From contig JAIXYZ010000013.1 in assembly GCA_027489955.1 (NCBI GenBank), positions 1,116,001-1,180,000 of the forward strand: a stretch of DNA of 64,000 bases, read 5' to 3'. The DNA is from Hyphomicrobiales bacterium (lineage in GTDB: Bacteria; Pseudomonadota; Alphaproteobacteria; Rhizobiales; Beijerinckiaceae). The notes below the pieces were generated by a model. The model was not told the origin of the DNA. It saw nothing but the letters and a program-made list of their open reading frames with translations, and did no database searches. Below are positions 31,325 to 40,210 of the stretch, in pieces (position 1 is the first letter of the stretch; every line of letters begins with the position of its first letter). A program made the translations under genes and the position numbers.

Positions 31325-31354
31325 GTGTGACATGCGAAATCCTTGCATTCACAC
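31325..31354. promoter_or_regulatory. Imperfect palindrome next to the sufS2 start, possible operator or leader hairpin
   Basis: GTGTGA-c-ATGC at 31325-31335 faces GCATTCACAC at 31345-31354, a 10-bp inverted repeat broken only by one bulged C. It lies 25-54 bases upstream of the sufS2 start codon. That position suits either a repressor site over the transcription start or an RNA hairpin in the 5' leader. It does not match the TGA-N9-TCA box of RirA. The binding protein is unknown. Confidence 0.5.
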
Positions 31355-31420
31355 GACTAACCGCGATACACCCCGGCCGCCGCTGCAATCGCCACAGCGA
31401 TATGCAACCGGAAGTAGGTG

Positions 31421-31435
31421 TTAGAATTATTCTAA
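31421..31435. promoter_or_regulatory. Irr-box-like (ICE) inverted repeat upstream of the suf operon
   Basis: TTAGAATTATTCTAA is a perfect 7-1-7 inverted repeat and stands out as AT-rich in a very GC-rich region. It matches the core of the iron-control element recognised by Irr in Hyphomicrobiales (TTTAGAA-N3-TTCTAAA). It lies 121 bases before sufS2 on one strand and 83 bases before the hydrolase gene on the other. Irr binds when iron and haem are low, which would tie Fe-S assembly to iron supply. The match is visible; binding is inferred. Confidence 0.78.
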
Positions 31436-31517
31436 GGGTCGATTTAGGGCGGATCGGTGCTGCGCGTCAAGGCGCGTGAGGCCGGCCCGCAGCGGCCCTG
31501 GGTCTCAAGGAGCGACA

Positions 31518-32186
31518 ATGCCTGAGGTGATCTTCAACGGTCCGGCCGGCCGGATCGAGGGCCGTTATCACCCGTCCAAAACCAAGGGCGCTCCCATCGC
31601 GATCATCCTGCACCCCCATCCGCAGTTCGGGGGCACGATGAACAACCAGATCGTCTACAATCTCTACTACACGTTCGCGAGCCGCGGTTTCTCAGTGCTC
31701 CGCTTCAACTTCCGCGGCGTCGGCCGCAGCCAGGGCGCCTTCGACCACGGCCAGGGCGAGCTCTCGGACGCCGCCTCCGCGCTGGACTGGGTCCAGTCCA
31801 TCAACCCGGAAGCCAAGACCTGCTGGATCGCCGGCATGTCCTTCGGCGCCTGGATCGGCATGCAGCTCCTGATGCGCCGCCCCGAGGTGGAGGGCTTCAT
31901 CTCGATCGCCGCGCCGGCCAACCGTTTCGACTTCACCTTCCTGGCGCCCTGCCCGTCGTCCGGCCTGTTCGTCCACGGCTCCGAGGACCGGGTCGCGCCG
32001 GTCAAGGAGGTCATGAGCGTCATCGAGAAGGTGAAGACGCAGAAGGGCATCCAGATCGAGCACCAGGTCGTGGACGGCGCCAACCACTTCTTCGACGGCA
32101 AGGTGGACGAGCTGATCGCCACCGTGGACGCCTATCTCGACAAGCGCGTCGGCCCGAAGACTGGCGACGCCAAGGCGACCGGCTGA
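31518..32186 (+). CDS. Alpha/beta hydrolase (CocE/dienelactone-like)
   Basis: 222 residues from an ATG behind AAGGAGCGACA. Features: ILHPHPQFGGTMNNQIVYNLY near the start, FNFRGVGRSQG, the nucleophile elbow GMSFGAWIGMQL (Ser near 111), an Asp in VHGSEDRVAP and a His in DGANHFFDGK. This pattern (HPHPQFGG plus GANHFF) marks a family of small cytosolic hydrolases of unknown substrate widespread in Proteobacteria. It is divergent from the suf operon and may share the Irr-like box. Confidence 0.88.
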   Translation: MPEVIFNGPAGRIEGRYHPSKTKGAPIAIILHPHPQFGGTMNNQIVYNLYYTFASRGFSVLRFNFRGVGRSQGAFDHGQGELSDAASALDWVQSINPEAKTCWIAGMSFGAWIGMQLLMRRPEVEGFISIAAPANRFDFTFLAPCPSSGLFVHGSEDRVAPVKEVMSVIEKVKTQKGIQIEHQVVDGANHFFDGKVDELIATVDAYLDKRVGPKTGDAKATG

Positions 32187-32231
32187 TCCCTCAGATCGAG
32201 CCGGCCGAAGGCTCGGTTTCAGCCCGCCGCT

Positions 32232-33332
32232 TCAGGCCGGCAGGGTCCGCACGCCGCCGGTCAGCCCGACGGGCACGCCCGTCGTCCCCGGGAAGGTCAG
32301 GGGCAGCCCTTGCAGGCTGCGGACCGCGAGGAAGGCGAAGGCCTGGGCCTCGACCGAATCGCCGCTCCATCCCAGCGCATCCGCCGTCACCACCTGCGAG
32401 CCCGTGGCTTCGGCCAGCGCCCGCAGGATCGAGGGATTGCGCGCGCCGCCACCGCAGACGATCCAGCAGCCGGGCCTGCGGGGCAGCTTGTCCGCGATGG
32501 CCGCGATCGTGCGGGCGGTGAACGCGGTGAGCGTCGCCGCGCCGTCTTCCACCGAAAGGTGATCCAGAGCCGGGCGGCCGAAGGCGTTGCGGTCGAGCGA
32601 CTTGGGCGGCCGCGCCGCGAAATAGGGATGGGCCATCAGCGCTGCGAGCGCGGCTTCGTCCACGGTGCCGCGAGCGGCATGGATGCCGTCCCGGTCGCAC
32701 GGCAGTCCCGCCCGCTCCATCATGAAATCGTCGAGGAGCGCGTTGCCCGGCCCGGTGTCGCAGGCGACCGGCTCGGCATCGCCGTCCAGCCAGGTGACGT
32801 TGGCCACCCCGCCGATATTGACGACGGCCGCGGGCCGGGGGAGCCCGGCGCGGGACGCGACCAGCGCCCGGTGGAAGACCGGGACGAGCGGGGCGCCCTG
32901 CCCCGCCGCGGCCACGTCGGCGGCGCGGAAATCGTGGACGAGCGGCAACCCGAGGCGCCGGGAAAGCCCCGGCCCGTCGCCGATCTGCACGGTGAGCCGG
33001 TGTTCGGGCCGATGCAGGACGGTCTGGCCGTGGAAGCCCACGACGTCGACCGTGCGGCGGTCGATGCCGTTGTCGGCGATGAAACGCTCCACGGCGTCGG
33101 CATGGGCCTCGGTCACCAGGCGCTCGGCGTCGGCGAGCGCGCCGGGACGCGCCGCCCGGTCGTCGAGGGCGACCGCGTCGGCGAGCGCGCGGCGCAGCAG
33201 CGCCCGCTCGGCATCCGAATAGGGGTGGAACCCGGTCGGCCCGAAGGACGAGATCGTCGTCCCGTCGGTGTCGATCATCGCGACGTCGACGCCGTCCATC
33301 GAAGTTCCGGACATCAGTCCGATCGCCCGCAT
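32232..33332 (-). CDS. anmK: Anhydro-N-acetylmuramic acid kinase
   Basis: AnmK phosphorylates and opens 1,6-anhydroMurNAc released by lytic transglycosylases, recycling cell wall material. 366 residues from MRAIGLMSGTSMDGVDVAMID; an ATG 21 bases further out is the alternative. Motifs: the MSGTSMDG phosphate loop, VVGFHGQTVLHRP, DFRAADVAAAGQGAPLVP, NIGGVANVTWL, DTGPGNALLDD and ECGGGARNP-type CGGGARNPSI near the end. It is divergent from tyrS, as in many Alphaproteobacteria. Confidence 0.96.
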   Translation of the reverse strand: MRAIGLMSGTSMDGVDVAMIDTDGTTISSFGPTGFHPYSDAERALLRRALADAVALDDRAARPGALADAERLVTEAHADAVERFIADNGIDRRTVDVVGFHGQTVLHRPEHRLTVQIGDGPGLSRRLGLPLVHDFRAADVAAAGQGAPLVPVFHRALVASRAGLPRPAAVVNIGGVANVTWLDGDAEPVACDTGPGNALLDDFMMERAGLPCDRDGIHAARGTVDEAALAALMAHPYFAARPPKSLDRNAFGRPALDHLSVEDGAATLTAFTARTIAAIADKLPRRPGCWIVCGGGARNPSILRALAEATGSQVVTADALGWSGDSVEAQAFAFLAVRSLQGLPLTFPGTTGVPVGLTGGVRTLPA

Positions 33333-33489
33333 CGTGTCCACGCCAGCCCCCATGTCCCAGCGCCGATTCAACCCGTGTGTTTCGGCCGCCGTGATGCTAT
33401 GCACGCGACCGTTTCCAAGGAGGTAACACGAACCGGTCCGGCTGTCCGCCGCGCCGGTTGCGTCCGACGCCCTTGCGAGGAGTTTTCCC

Positions 33490-34749
33490 TTGAGCCTGCC
33501 GAAGTCCGACTTCCTGCGCGTTCTCACCGAGCGCGGCTACATCCACCAGTGCTCGGACCTTGCGGGTCTCGACGCCAAGGCGGCTGCCGGAGAAGTCGTG
33601 TCCTACGTGGGCTACGACTGCACGGGGCCCTCGCTGCATGTGGGGCACCTTCTGTCCATCATGATGCTGCACTGGCTGCAGCAGACCGGCCAGAAGCCCA
33701 TCGCGCTCATGGGCGGCGGCACGACCCGCGTCGGCGATCCCTCCGGCAAGGACGAGAGCCGCAAGATCCTGACCCTCGACCAGATCGCCGCCAACAAGGA
33801 CAGCCTGAAGACAGCGTTCTCGCGCTTCATCCGCTTCGGCGATGGCAAGGGCGACGCGATCATGGTGGACAACGCCGAATGGCTGGCGCCGCTGAACTAC
33901 ATCGACTTCCTGCGCGATGTCGGCCGGCACTTCTCCGTCAACCGGATGCTCTCCTTCGACTCGGTGAAGACCCGGCTCGAGCGCGAGCACGAGCTGTCCT
34001 TCCTCGAATTCAACTACATGATCCTGCAGGCCTACGACTTCGTGGAGCTGAACCGGCGCTATGGCTGCGTGCTGCAGATGGGCGGCTCCGACCAGTGGGG
34101 CAACATCGTCAACGGCATCGACCTCGGCCGTCGCATGGGCACGCCGCAGCTCTACGCCCTCACCTGCCCGCTGATCACCACGGCCTCCGGCGCCAAGATG
34201 GGCAAGACCGCCTCCGGCGCGGTCTGGCTCAACGCGGACATGAAGAGCCCCTACGAGTACTGGCAGTTCTGGCGTAACACCGAGGACGGCGACGTCGAGC
34301 GCTTCCTGAAGCTCTTCACGATCCTGCCGATGGACGAGATCGCGCGGCTGGCGGCGCTCAAGGGCTCGGAGATCAACGAGGCCAAGAAGGCGCTCGCCAC
34401 GGCGGCGACGGCCCTGCTCCACGGGCACGAGGCGGCGGAAGCCGCCGCGGAGACGGCGCGCAAGACGTTCGAGGAAGGCGCGCTTGCCGAGACGCTGCCG
34501 GGCGTCGACGTGCCGCGCGTCGTGCTGGAGGCGGGCCTTGGCGTGCTGACGGCCTTCGGTCCCGACTACGCCGCCCTCACCGCCTCCACGGGCGAAGCGC
34601 GCCGCCAGGCCAAGGGCGGCGGGCTGCGCGTCAACGACATTCCCGTCTCGGACGAGCGCATGGTGCTGCGGCTGTCGGACCTGACGCCCGAAGGGGTGAT
34701 CAAGCTGTCCCTCGGCCGCAAGCGCCACGTCCTGCTGCGGCCGGTCTAG
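33490..34749 (+). CDS. tyrS: Tyrosyl-tRNA synthetase
   Basis: 419 residues from a TTG start behind GAGGAG. Class I synthetase charging tRNA-Tyr. The HIGH-type motif is [11 protein letters not shown], the tyrosine pocket is [13 protein letters not shown] and [17 protein letters not shown], and the KMSKS loop reads [11 protein letters not shown]-terminal S4-like RNA-binding domain starts near residue 345 ([19 protein letters not shown]). Convergent with the AsmA-like gene, stop to stop 6 bases apart. Confidence 0.97.
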   Translation: MSLPKSDFLRVLTERGYIHQCSDLAGLDAKAAAGEVVSYVGYDCTGPSLHVGHLLSIMMLHWLQQTGQKPIALMGGGTTRVGDPSGKDESRKILTLDQIAANKDSLKTAFSRFIRFGDGKGDAIMVDNAEWLAPLNYIDFLRDVGRHFSVNRMLSFDSVKTRLEREHELSFLEFNYMILQAYDFVELNRRYGCVLQMGGSDQWGNIVNGIDLGRRMGTPQLYALTCPLITTASGAKMGKTASGAVWLNADMKSPYEYWQFWRNTEDGDVERFLKLFTILPMDEIARLAALKGSEINEAKKALATAATALLHGHEAAEAAAETARKTFEEGALAETLPGVDVPRVVLEAGLGVLTAFGPDYAALTASTGEARRQAKGGGLRVNDIPVSDERMVLRLSDLTPEGVIKLSLGRKRHVLLRPV

Positions 34750-34755
34750 CCGCTG

Positions 34756-37700
34756 TTAGCGTGACGGCGGCGACGGCACGGAGCCGGTCGGCCGGTTGGC
34801 GGTGCTGGGGTCGCCGCGGAAGGCGTCGAAGAATTTCCGGAAGATGCCCGGCGTCACGAAGGACAGAGGGTTGATCGTCAGCGTCGGCGCGCTGGCGGCG
34901 CCGGACACGCGGAAATTCACGGCAAACAGCCCCTCAGTGGAACTCCCGCCCAGCAGCGGACCGAAGAGTGGCACCTGCGCGAAGGCGTTGTTGAGACCAT
35001 AGGCCGGAACGAACGTCCCGTTCAGTTCCACCCGGTCGCGGCCGTAATCGATCGCGCCTTCGATGTTCAGGCCCACCTGCGGCCCCCACATCACCGCATC
35101 GCGGATGTCGACCCGGCCCGCCGAGCGGGTGAAGTCGCCGCGCAGCTTGGTGAAGCTCACCGTGGAGCCGGACCCGCGGATGGGCTGGGGCGCCGCCGCC
35201 CGGTCGTCCGAGCCGCCCAGCGGCTGCTCGCTGATGATCCGCCGCAGGGCCGGCTCGTCCCGCAGGCCGAATTCCCGGACCGTCAGGTCGCCGTTCTGGG
35301 CCGCCCCCGACGCGGTGAGCCGCAGGACGAGGTCGCCGCCCACCATGCGGCGGTACAGGTCGACGAAGCGCATCAGCCCCCCGCCGTCCTGCGTCTGCAC
35401 CACGTAATACGGCGTGTTCTGCGCATCGCGCACCAATTGGGCCGACAGATCGGCCGCGCCGATCCGTCCGTCCAGGCGCAGTTCGCGCACCTCGCCGTTC
35501 CGGCGCGACAGCTTCATGCGGGCCTGGGTGACGGCCTCGTCGTTGAAGCCCGCAAGGATGGGCAGCGAGAGTTCGAGGTCGATGTCGCCGGCATCGCCGT
35601 CCTCCGCCTGCCCCCGGCCTCGTGCGGGCGTACCCGCCGGCGCGCTCTGCAGCGCCTTCAGGAAAGGCCGCGCGTCCAGGACCGCGCCGGATACCGACAC
35701 CTTGGTGACCTGTCCCGTGCGGCTGACGCCGACGGCGATGGAATCGCCCGGCGACAGCTTCACGCCGTCGAAGTCCGCGCTGACGAGCGCGAGATCGGGC
35801 TTCAGCTCGGCGCTGCCGCGCGCCGTCAACGACGGGCCCTCGATCTGGATATCCTCCAGAACGAGCGCGCCGGGCTTGTTGCCGACCGCCAGGGTGATGC
35901 GGCCCGGCCGGCCGGCTGGCTTGGTCCAGCCGGGAACGAGGTCGTCCACCGCCGCCCGCGCCAGGTCGATCTCCACGCGCGGCTTGGCCCCTTCCGTCCC
36001 CAGCGGCGCCGCGGCGCGCACGGCGACCGGTCCGGTCAGCCGGCGCCCAAGATTGATCCCGCGCCGGCGGCGCGCGGCTTCGTCGAGGTTCATGGTCAGC
36101 ACGGCCTCGCTGACGCCGCCCGCCGGCCTGACCTCGATGCCAACGGGCAGGCCGAACATCCGCCCCTCGCCGCGCAGCTGCACCGACTGGCGGTTGACGC
36201 TGACCTGGAGGTTGGCTCCTTCCAGCCGCTCCGGCCCGAACGCCTTCTCCACGACGAGGCCCGACAGCGAGCCCTGCGCCGTCACGCCGACCTTGGCGGG
36301 GTCGATCGTGGGCGTGAGAGCCAGGTCGATCCCCACCCGCAGGTCCGCCTCGCCGGAAACGGTGGAGGGATCGAGGGCGATGCTGGCCGCCTTCTTCACG
36401 TCCTCCGAGGCAAGCAGCGCCATCAGCCCGTCGGCGCGGCCGGCGATGCGCATCCCGATCGTCGCCGGAGGGTCCGCCCGGCTGGTCTCGGGCACGGTGA
36501 AAGCCCCCTCCGTCAGCCGCAGCGAGCGGCCCTGAGGCAGTTCGACCCTGGCCGATGCCACCTTCACCGACGCGGACCGCGCGGTGATCGCCCCGTCCAC
36601 CACCGCTTCGGTCAGCGGCGGCAGGCCCGGGCTCGGCTGGTAGCGCGCATTCGCGACGCGGAAGCGGACGTCGACCGCCTCCGGAGGCCAGGGCGTGTCG
36701 TCGCCCACATGCGACAGCATCTCGGGCGAGAGGTTCACCCGTACCGAAACCTGCTCGACCGATCCGGCCAGAAGGTGGTCGCGCAGGTAGCGACGGACAT
36801 TGCCTGCCGCGAAGACGGGCCAGATGCGCAGGGCGTCGCGCGCCATCAGGCGCGCCCCGTCCGCCTCGATCGCGAGCGCGGTCCCGTCGCCCTGAGGCGT
36901 CGCACGCACCCGGGCGGTGACGGTCCCGCCATCCGCCAGCATCCTGACGTCGAGCGTGGACGGCTGGGTCGAGGGCGCCACGACGGCGTTGACCGCGATG
37001 TCCGACAGCGGCACCACCCGATCGCCGGGGCCGAGGCCCGACAGGCTCCCCAAAGGCGCGGCAAGCCCGATGGCCCAGCCGCCTTCCGGCCTGCGCGCGG
37101 CGCTGCCCTTCAGGTCCAGCTCAGTGCCGCCGCCATGGATGCGCAGGCTGCGGACGGCGTAGCCTCCGGCCTCGTCCCGGGCGATATCGACCGCGACATC
37201 CTCCAGCCCCACCTCGCCGATCTGCTGGTCGAGCAGGCGGATGCGGCCGTCGCGGGCGCCGACGGCCAGTTTCAACTCGCCGAGCGAACCATCCGCGAGA
37301 ACGCGCGCGGTGCCCTGCCCGGAAACCGCGCTGGCGCGGTCCACCGGTCCGACCGCCTGCCCGGCCATGAGCCAGAGGTCCGCGACGGACACATCGCTGA
37401 AGTTCAGCGCCACGTCGCGTTCGGTATCCCGCCGTCCCGCGATATCGGCGGTGACCGTCCATGGCCCGCCAGCGCCTTCCGCCTCCATCGTCAGGCGCCG
37501 GTAGCGTGCCGCCAGGCGGTCCAGCGCGATCCGCACGTTGCGGAACGCGACCCGCTCCTGCCGCCGCTGGTCGATCAGGATGAGGCGGGCATCGCGGAGC
37601 TCGGCGCGCGCCAGCTCGCCGAACAGGCCGTCCGTCCCCGCGATGAGGGCCAGCAGCGACCCGGCGGCCGCGTCGGGCGCCGGTCCCGCCGTAGCTGCGC

Positions 37701-38238
37701 CCGAAGAACCAAGTTCGGTCCGCAGCGACCCGTCCGGGTCGACGAAGAGCCTGAGGTCGAGCCCGGCAAGTGCGATGGCGGTGGGCCGGAACTGGCCGAC
37801 GGCCAGGTTCAGCGCATCGACGTCCAGCGTCCCCCGCGGAGCCCTCAGCACGGTCTGGCCCGCCGGATTGCGGATCGCGACCCCGCCGACGTCGAGACCG
37901 GGGCCCGTGCCGCGCCAGGTGATGCTGGCGGACTCGACCTCGACGGCCCAGTCCGGGCCGATCTGGCTCTTCAGCGCCTCGGCCACGCGGCCGGGCAGGC
38001 TCTCGAAGGTGAGTGGCGCGCGCGCCAGGTTGAAGACCGTGCCCACGCCGAAGATGAAGGCGAGCGCGACGAGCGCCAGCGTCGCATAGCCCGCGATGGC
38101 CAGCCGTCCGCGCCTGCGTCCGCCCCTGGCGCGCAGCCGGACGGCATTGCGCAGGAAGCGAATGCCGGAGGACGCGGACGTGTCGATCGGAACGAACCTT
38201 CTTCGGTGAACGGGACGCGGCCAGATCTCGATTCGCAC
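34756..38238 (-). CDS. AsmA/YhdP-like protein (DUF3971, AsmA C-terminal region)
   Basis: About 1160 residues. A basic cytoplasmic start is followed by one membrane helix (about 46-70, RLAIAGYATLALVALAFIFGVGTVFNLA) and a very long periplasmic part of repetitive beta strands. That pattern belongs to the AsmA/YhdP/TamB-type bridge proteins thought to carry phospholipids between membranes. The AsmA C-terminal region is near the end (DAVMWGPQVGLNIEGAIDYGRDRVELNGTFVPAYGLNNAFAQVPLFGPLLGG). The start is uncertain: GTG at 38238 is used; ATGs at 38277 and 38340 overlap the divergent bcp promoter region. Function is inferred from architecture. Confidence 0.87.
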   Translation of the reverse strand: MRIEIWPRPVHRRRFVPIDTSASSGIRFLRNAVRLRARGGRRRGRLAIAGYATLALVALAFIFGVGTVFNLARAPLTFESLPGRVAEALKSQIGPDWAVEVESASITWRGTGPGLDVGGVAIRNPAGQTVLRAPRGTLDVDALNLAVGQFRPTAIALAGLDLRLFVDPDGSLRTELGSSGAATAGPAPDAAAGSLLALIAGTDGLFGELARAELRDARLILIDQRRQERVAFRNVRIALDRLAARYRRLTMEAEGAGGPWTVTADIAGRRDTERDVALNFSDVSVADLWLMAGQAVGPVDRASAVSGQGTARVLADGSLGELKLAVGARDGRIRLLDQQIGEVGLEDVAVDIARDEAGGYAVRSLRIHGGGTELDLKGSAARRPEGGWAIGLAAPLGSLSGLGPGDRVVPLSDIAVNAVVAPSTQPSTLDVRMLADGGTVTARVRATPQGDGTALAIEADGARLMARDALRIWPVFAAGNVRRYLRDHLLAGSVEQVSVRVNLSPEMLSHVGDDTPWPPEAVDVRFRVANARYQPSPGLPPLTEAVVDGAITARSASVKVASARVELPQGRSLRLTEGAFTVPETSRADPPATIGMRIAGRADGLMALLASEDVKKAASIALDPSTVSGEADLRVGIDLALTPTIDPAKVGVTAQGSLSGLVVEKAFGPERLEGANLQVSVNRQSVQLRGEGRMFGLPVGIEVRPAGGVSEAVLTMNLDEAARRRRGINLGRRLTGPVAVRAAAPLGTEGAKPRVEIDLARAAVDDLVPGWTKPAGRPGRITLAVGNKPGALVLEDIQIEGPSLTARGSAELKPDLALVSADFDGVKLSPGDSIAVGVSRTGQVTKVSVSGAVLDARPFLKALQSAPAGTPARGRGQAEDGDAGDIDLELSLPILAGFNDEAVTQARMKLSRRNGEVRELRLDGRIGAADLSAQLVRDAQNTPYYVVQTQDGGGLMRFVDLYRRMVGGDLVLRLTASGAAQNGDLTVREFGLRDEPALRRIISEQPLGGSDDRAAAPQPIRGSGSTVSFTKLRGDFTRSAGRVDIRDAVMWGPQVGLNIEGAIDYGRDRVELNGTFVPAYGLNNAFAQVPLFGPLLGGSSTEGLFAVNFRVSGAASAPTLTINPLSFVTPGIFRKFFDAFRGDPSTANRPTGSVPSPPSR

Positions 38239-38333
38239 GCCGCACCAGACTAAGCCAACCGCGGCGGCGCAATCCATTGTGCCGGACGCAACGTAAACCC
38301 AAAAGCCGTGCAATAAGACGAAAGGAAGGCGGG

Positions 38334-38798
38334 ATGACACTCGACGTGGGGGCCAAGGCGCCGGATTTCACGCTTCCGGGCGATGCCGTGCGGCAGATCG
38401 GCCTCGCCGATTTCGCCGGACGCAAGCTCGTCCTGTATTTCTATCCCAAGGACGACACGAGCGGCTGCACCCAGGAAGCCATCGACTTCAACCGCCTGAA
38501 GGCCGCCTTTGCCGAGGCCGGAACCGAGATCCTGGGCGTTTCCCCCGACAGCGCCAAGAGCCACGACAAGTTCAAGGCCAAGCACAAGCTGGACATCGCG
38601 CTGGCTGCGGACGAATCGACGCAGATGCTGGAGGCCTATGGCGTGTGGGCGGAAAAGAGCATGTACGGGCGCAAATACATGGGCGTGGAGCGCACCACGT
38701 TCCTCATCGGCCCGGACGGCACGATCGCCAAGGCCTGGCGCAAGGTGAAGGTGCCGGGCCACGCCGAGGAGGTGCTCGCCGCGGCGAAGGCCCTCTAG
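38334..38798 (+). CDS. bcp: Thioredoxin-dependent peroxiredoxin, Bcp/PrxQ type
   Basis: 154 residues from MTLDVGAKAPDFTLPG behind AAAGGAAGGCGGG. It reduces hydrogen peroxide and lipid peroxides. The peroxidatic cysteine is in YPKDDTSGCTQEA. The residue five places on, where E. coli Bcp has its resolving cysteine, is Ile rather than Cys, so it should work as a 1-Cys enzyme or use an external thiol. A strong terminator follows the gene. Confidence 0.95.
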   Translation: MTLDVGAKAPDFTLPGDAVRQIGLADFAGRKLVLYFYPKDDTSGCTQEAIDFNRLKAAFAEAGTEILGVSPDSAKSHDKFKAKHKLDIALAADESTQMLEAYGVWAEKSMYGRKYMGVERTTFLIGPDGTIAKAWRKVKVPGHAEEVLAAAKAL

Positions 38799-38825
38799 GC
38801 GCGCGATCCGCTCTTCGACGGACGT

Positions 38826-38854
38826 AAAACCGGGCGGCCTCACCGCCCGGTTTT
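38826..38854 (+). terminator. Intrinsic terminator after bcp
   Basis: AAAACCGGGCGG, loop CCTCA, CCGCCCGGTTTT, a perfect 12-bp stem including the A and T ends. It lies about 27 bases after the bcp stop and could work in both directions, but only bcp ends here. Confidence 0.93.
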
Positions 38855-38907
38855 GCGTTTGGTTAACCCTAACGATGCTTGAATGCCTGCCATCGGAGGC
38901 AGGCCTC

Positions 38908-40194
38908 GTGACCGCGAAAGCATCGTTCGGACATCGCAACGCGCAGACCCGCCCGCCCCGCGGCATCGCGGTCGGGCCGGTCGCTCTCTGCGTCTCCGGG
39001 CTCGCCGTCGCCGGCCTTCTCGCCTGGGCCGGTGCGGCCACCTGGTTCATCCTCAACCGCGACGAGATTGCCACCCGGGCGCTGGCGCGGGAATCGGCGA
39101 TGCAGGTGGCCTACGAATCGCGGCTGGCCGCCATGCGGGCCCAGATCGACCGCATCGCCAGCCGCCAGCTCATCAACCAGGACAGCGTCGACGAACGGCT
39201 CGACCAGATCATGGGCCGGCAGGCCCAGATCGAGAGCCGCCAGGCGCTCGTCGACGACCTCGTCCGCCACACCGCTCCCGAGGCCCGCGCGGAAGCCCCG
39301 CCGCCGGCCCGCCCCGCGCCCGTCGCACCCCCGCCGCCGCCGGACAAGCCCATGCCCGCCGCCGAGGCGCCTCCCCCGCTGCGCGGCCTCAGCCGCCCGG
39401 CGCAGGGCGCCTCGCTGTTCGGCGATGCCCTGCCGGGGCTGTTCACAACCACCACGGCCGCCCTGCCCCAACCCGCCGCCCGCCGCCATCTGGACGAGGT
39501 GGAACGCTCGCTGGGATCGGTCGAGGCGGCACAGGTCGCGGCGGTCGAGGCGGTCGCCGGGCGCGCCCGGTCCGAGCTGTCCCGGCTCAAGGCGGTCCTG
39601 GCCGAAACCGGCCTCAAGCCTGCCCAGCTCCTGCAGCCCGAGACGACCGGCGCCGTAGGCGGCCCATTCATCCCCGCCGAGGCCGGCGGCGGTCCCTTCG
39701 ATTCGCTGCTGACCGGAGCCCGCGGCGCCATCCGCGAGGCGGCCCGCTTCCGCAAGGCCGTCGCTGGCCTGCCCCTCGGACAGCCTGTGCCGGGCGAGAT
39801 CGACCTGACGTCGGGCTTCGGCCACCGCCTCGACCCGTTCACCCGCACGCCCGCCCTGCACTCCGGCATCGATTTCCGGGGCGAGACGGGAACGCCGGTC
39901 CACGCCACCGCAGCCGGCACGGTGATCGCTGCGGAATGGTCGGGCGGCTATGGCCGCATGGTGGAGATCGACCACGGCAACGGGATCACGACCCGCTACG
40001 GCCACATGTCGTTGATCGCCGTGTCGCCGGGCCAGACGGTCCGCCGCGGGGAGATGGTCGGCCGCGTCGGCGCCACGGGCCGCGCCACCGGCCCCCACCT
40101 GCACTACGAGACGCGGATCGCCGACGAACCCACCGACCCCACGCGCTTCCTGCGGGCCGGCGCGCGCCTGCGCAGCGAGGCCGGGCGCGGCTGA
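38908..40194 (+). CDS. Membrane-anchored M23 (LytM-type) peptidase with coiled coil
   Basis: 428 residues from a GTG with GGAGG 8 bases upstream; an ATG at 38875 has no such site. One membrane helix (about 22-48) leads to a coiled coil (about 60-125, many Gln/Arg/Glu), a Pro/Ala-rich linker, and the M23 domain in the last 150 residues. Zn ligands are intact: HxxxD in LHSGIDF, and HLH in GPHLHYE, plus RYGHMS. It should cut peptide crosslinks of murein. Polar-growth M23 proteins of Hyphomicrobiales such as RgsM have a similar plan, but that identity is not shown here. Confidence 0.9.
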   Translation: MTAKASFGHRNAQTRPPRGIAVGPVALCVSGLAVAGLLAWAGAATWFILNRDEIATRALARESAMQVAYESRLAAMRAQIDRIASRQLINQDSVDERLDQIMGRQAQIESRQALVDDLVRHTAPEARAEAPPPARPAPVAPPPPPDKPMPAAEAPPPLRGLSRPAQGASLFGDALPGLFTTTTAALPQPAARRHLDEVERSLGSVEAAQVAAVEAVAGRARSELSRLKAVLAETGLKPAQLLQPETTGAVGGPFIPAEAGGGPFDSLLTGARGAIREAARFRKAVAGLPLGQPVPGEIDLTSGFGHRLDPFTRTPALHSGIDFRGETGTPVHATAAGTVIAAEWSGGYGRMVEIDHGNGITTRYGHMSLIAVSPGQTVRRGEMVGRVGATGRATGPHLHYETRIADEPTDPTRFLRAGARLRSEAGRG

Positions 40195-40210
40195 TCCGCG
40201 CCGCGAAGGG

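Noticed and set aside
31301-31517. RirA iron-responsive box upstream of sufS2
   Set aside because: No TGA-N9-TCA pair; the nearest TGA/TCA are 18 bases apart within the imperfect palindrome.
35437-38253. A 938-codon open frame opposite the AsmA-like gene
   Set aside because: Composition is Arg/His/Asp-rich shadow sequence; the AsmA-like reading has the membrane helix and beta-strand repeats.
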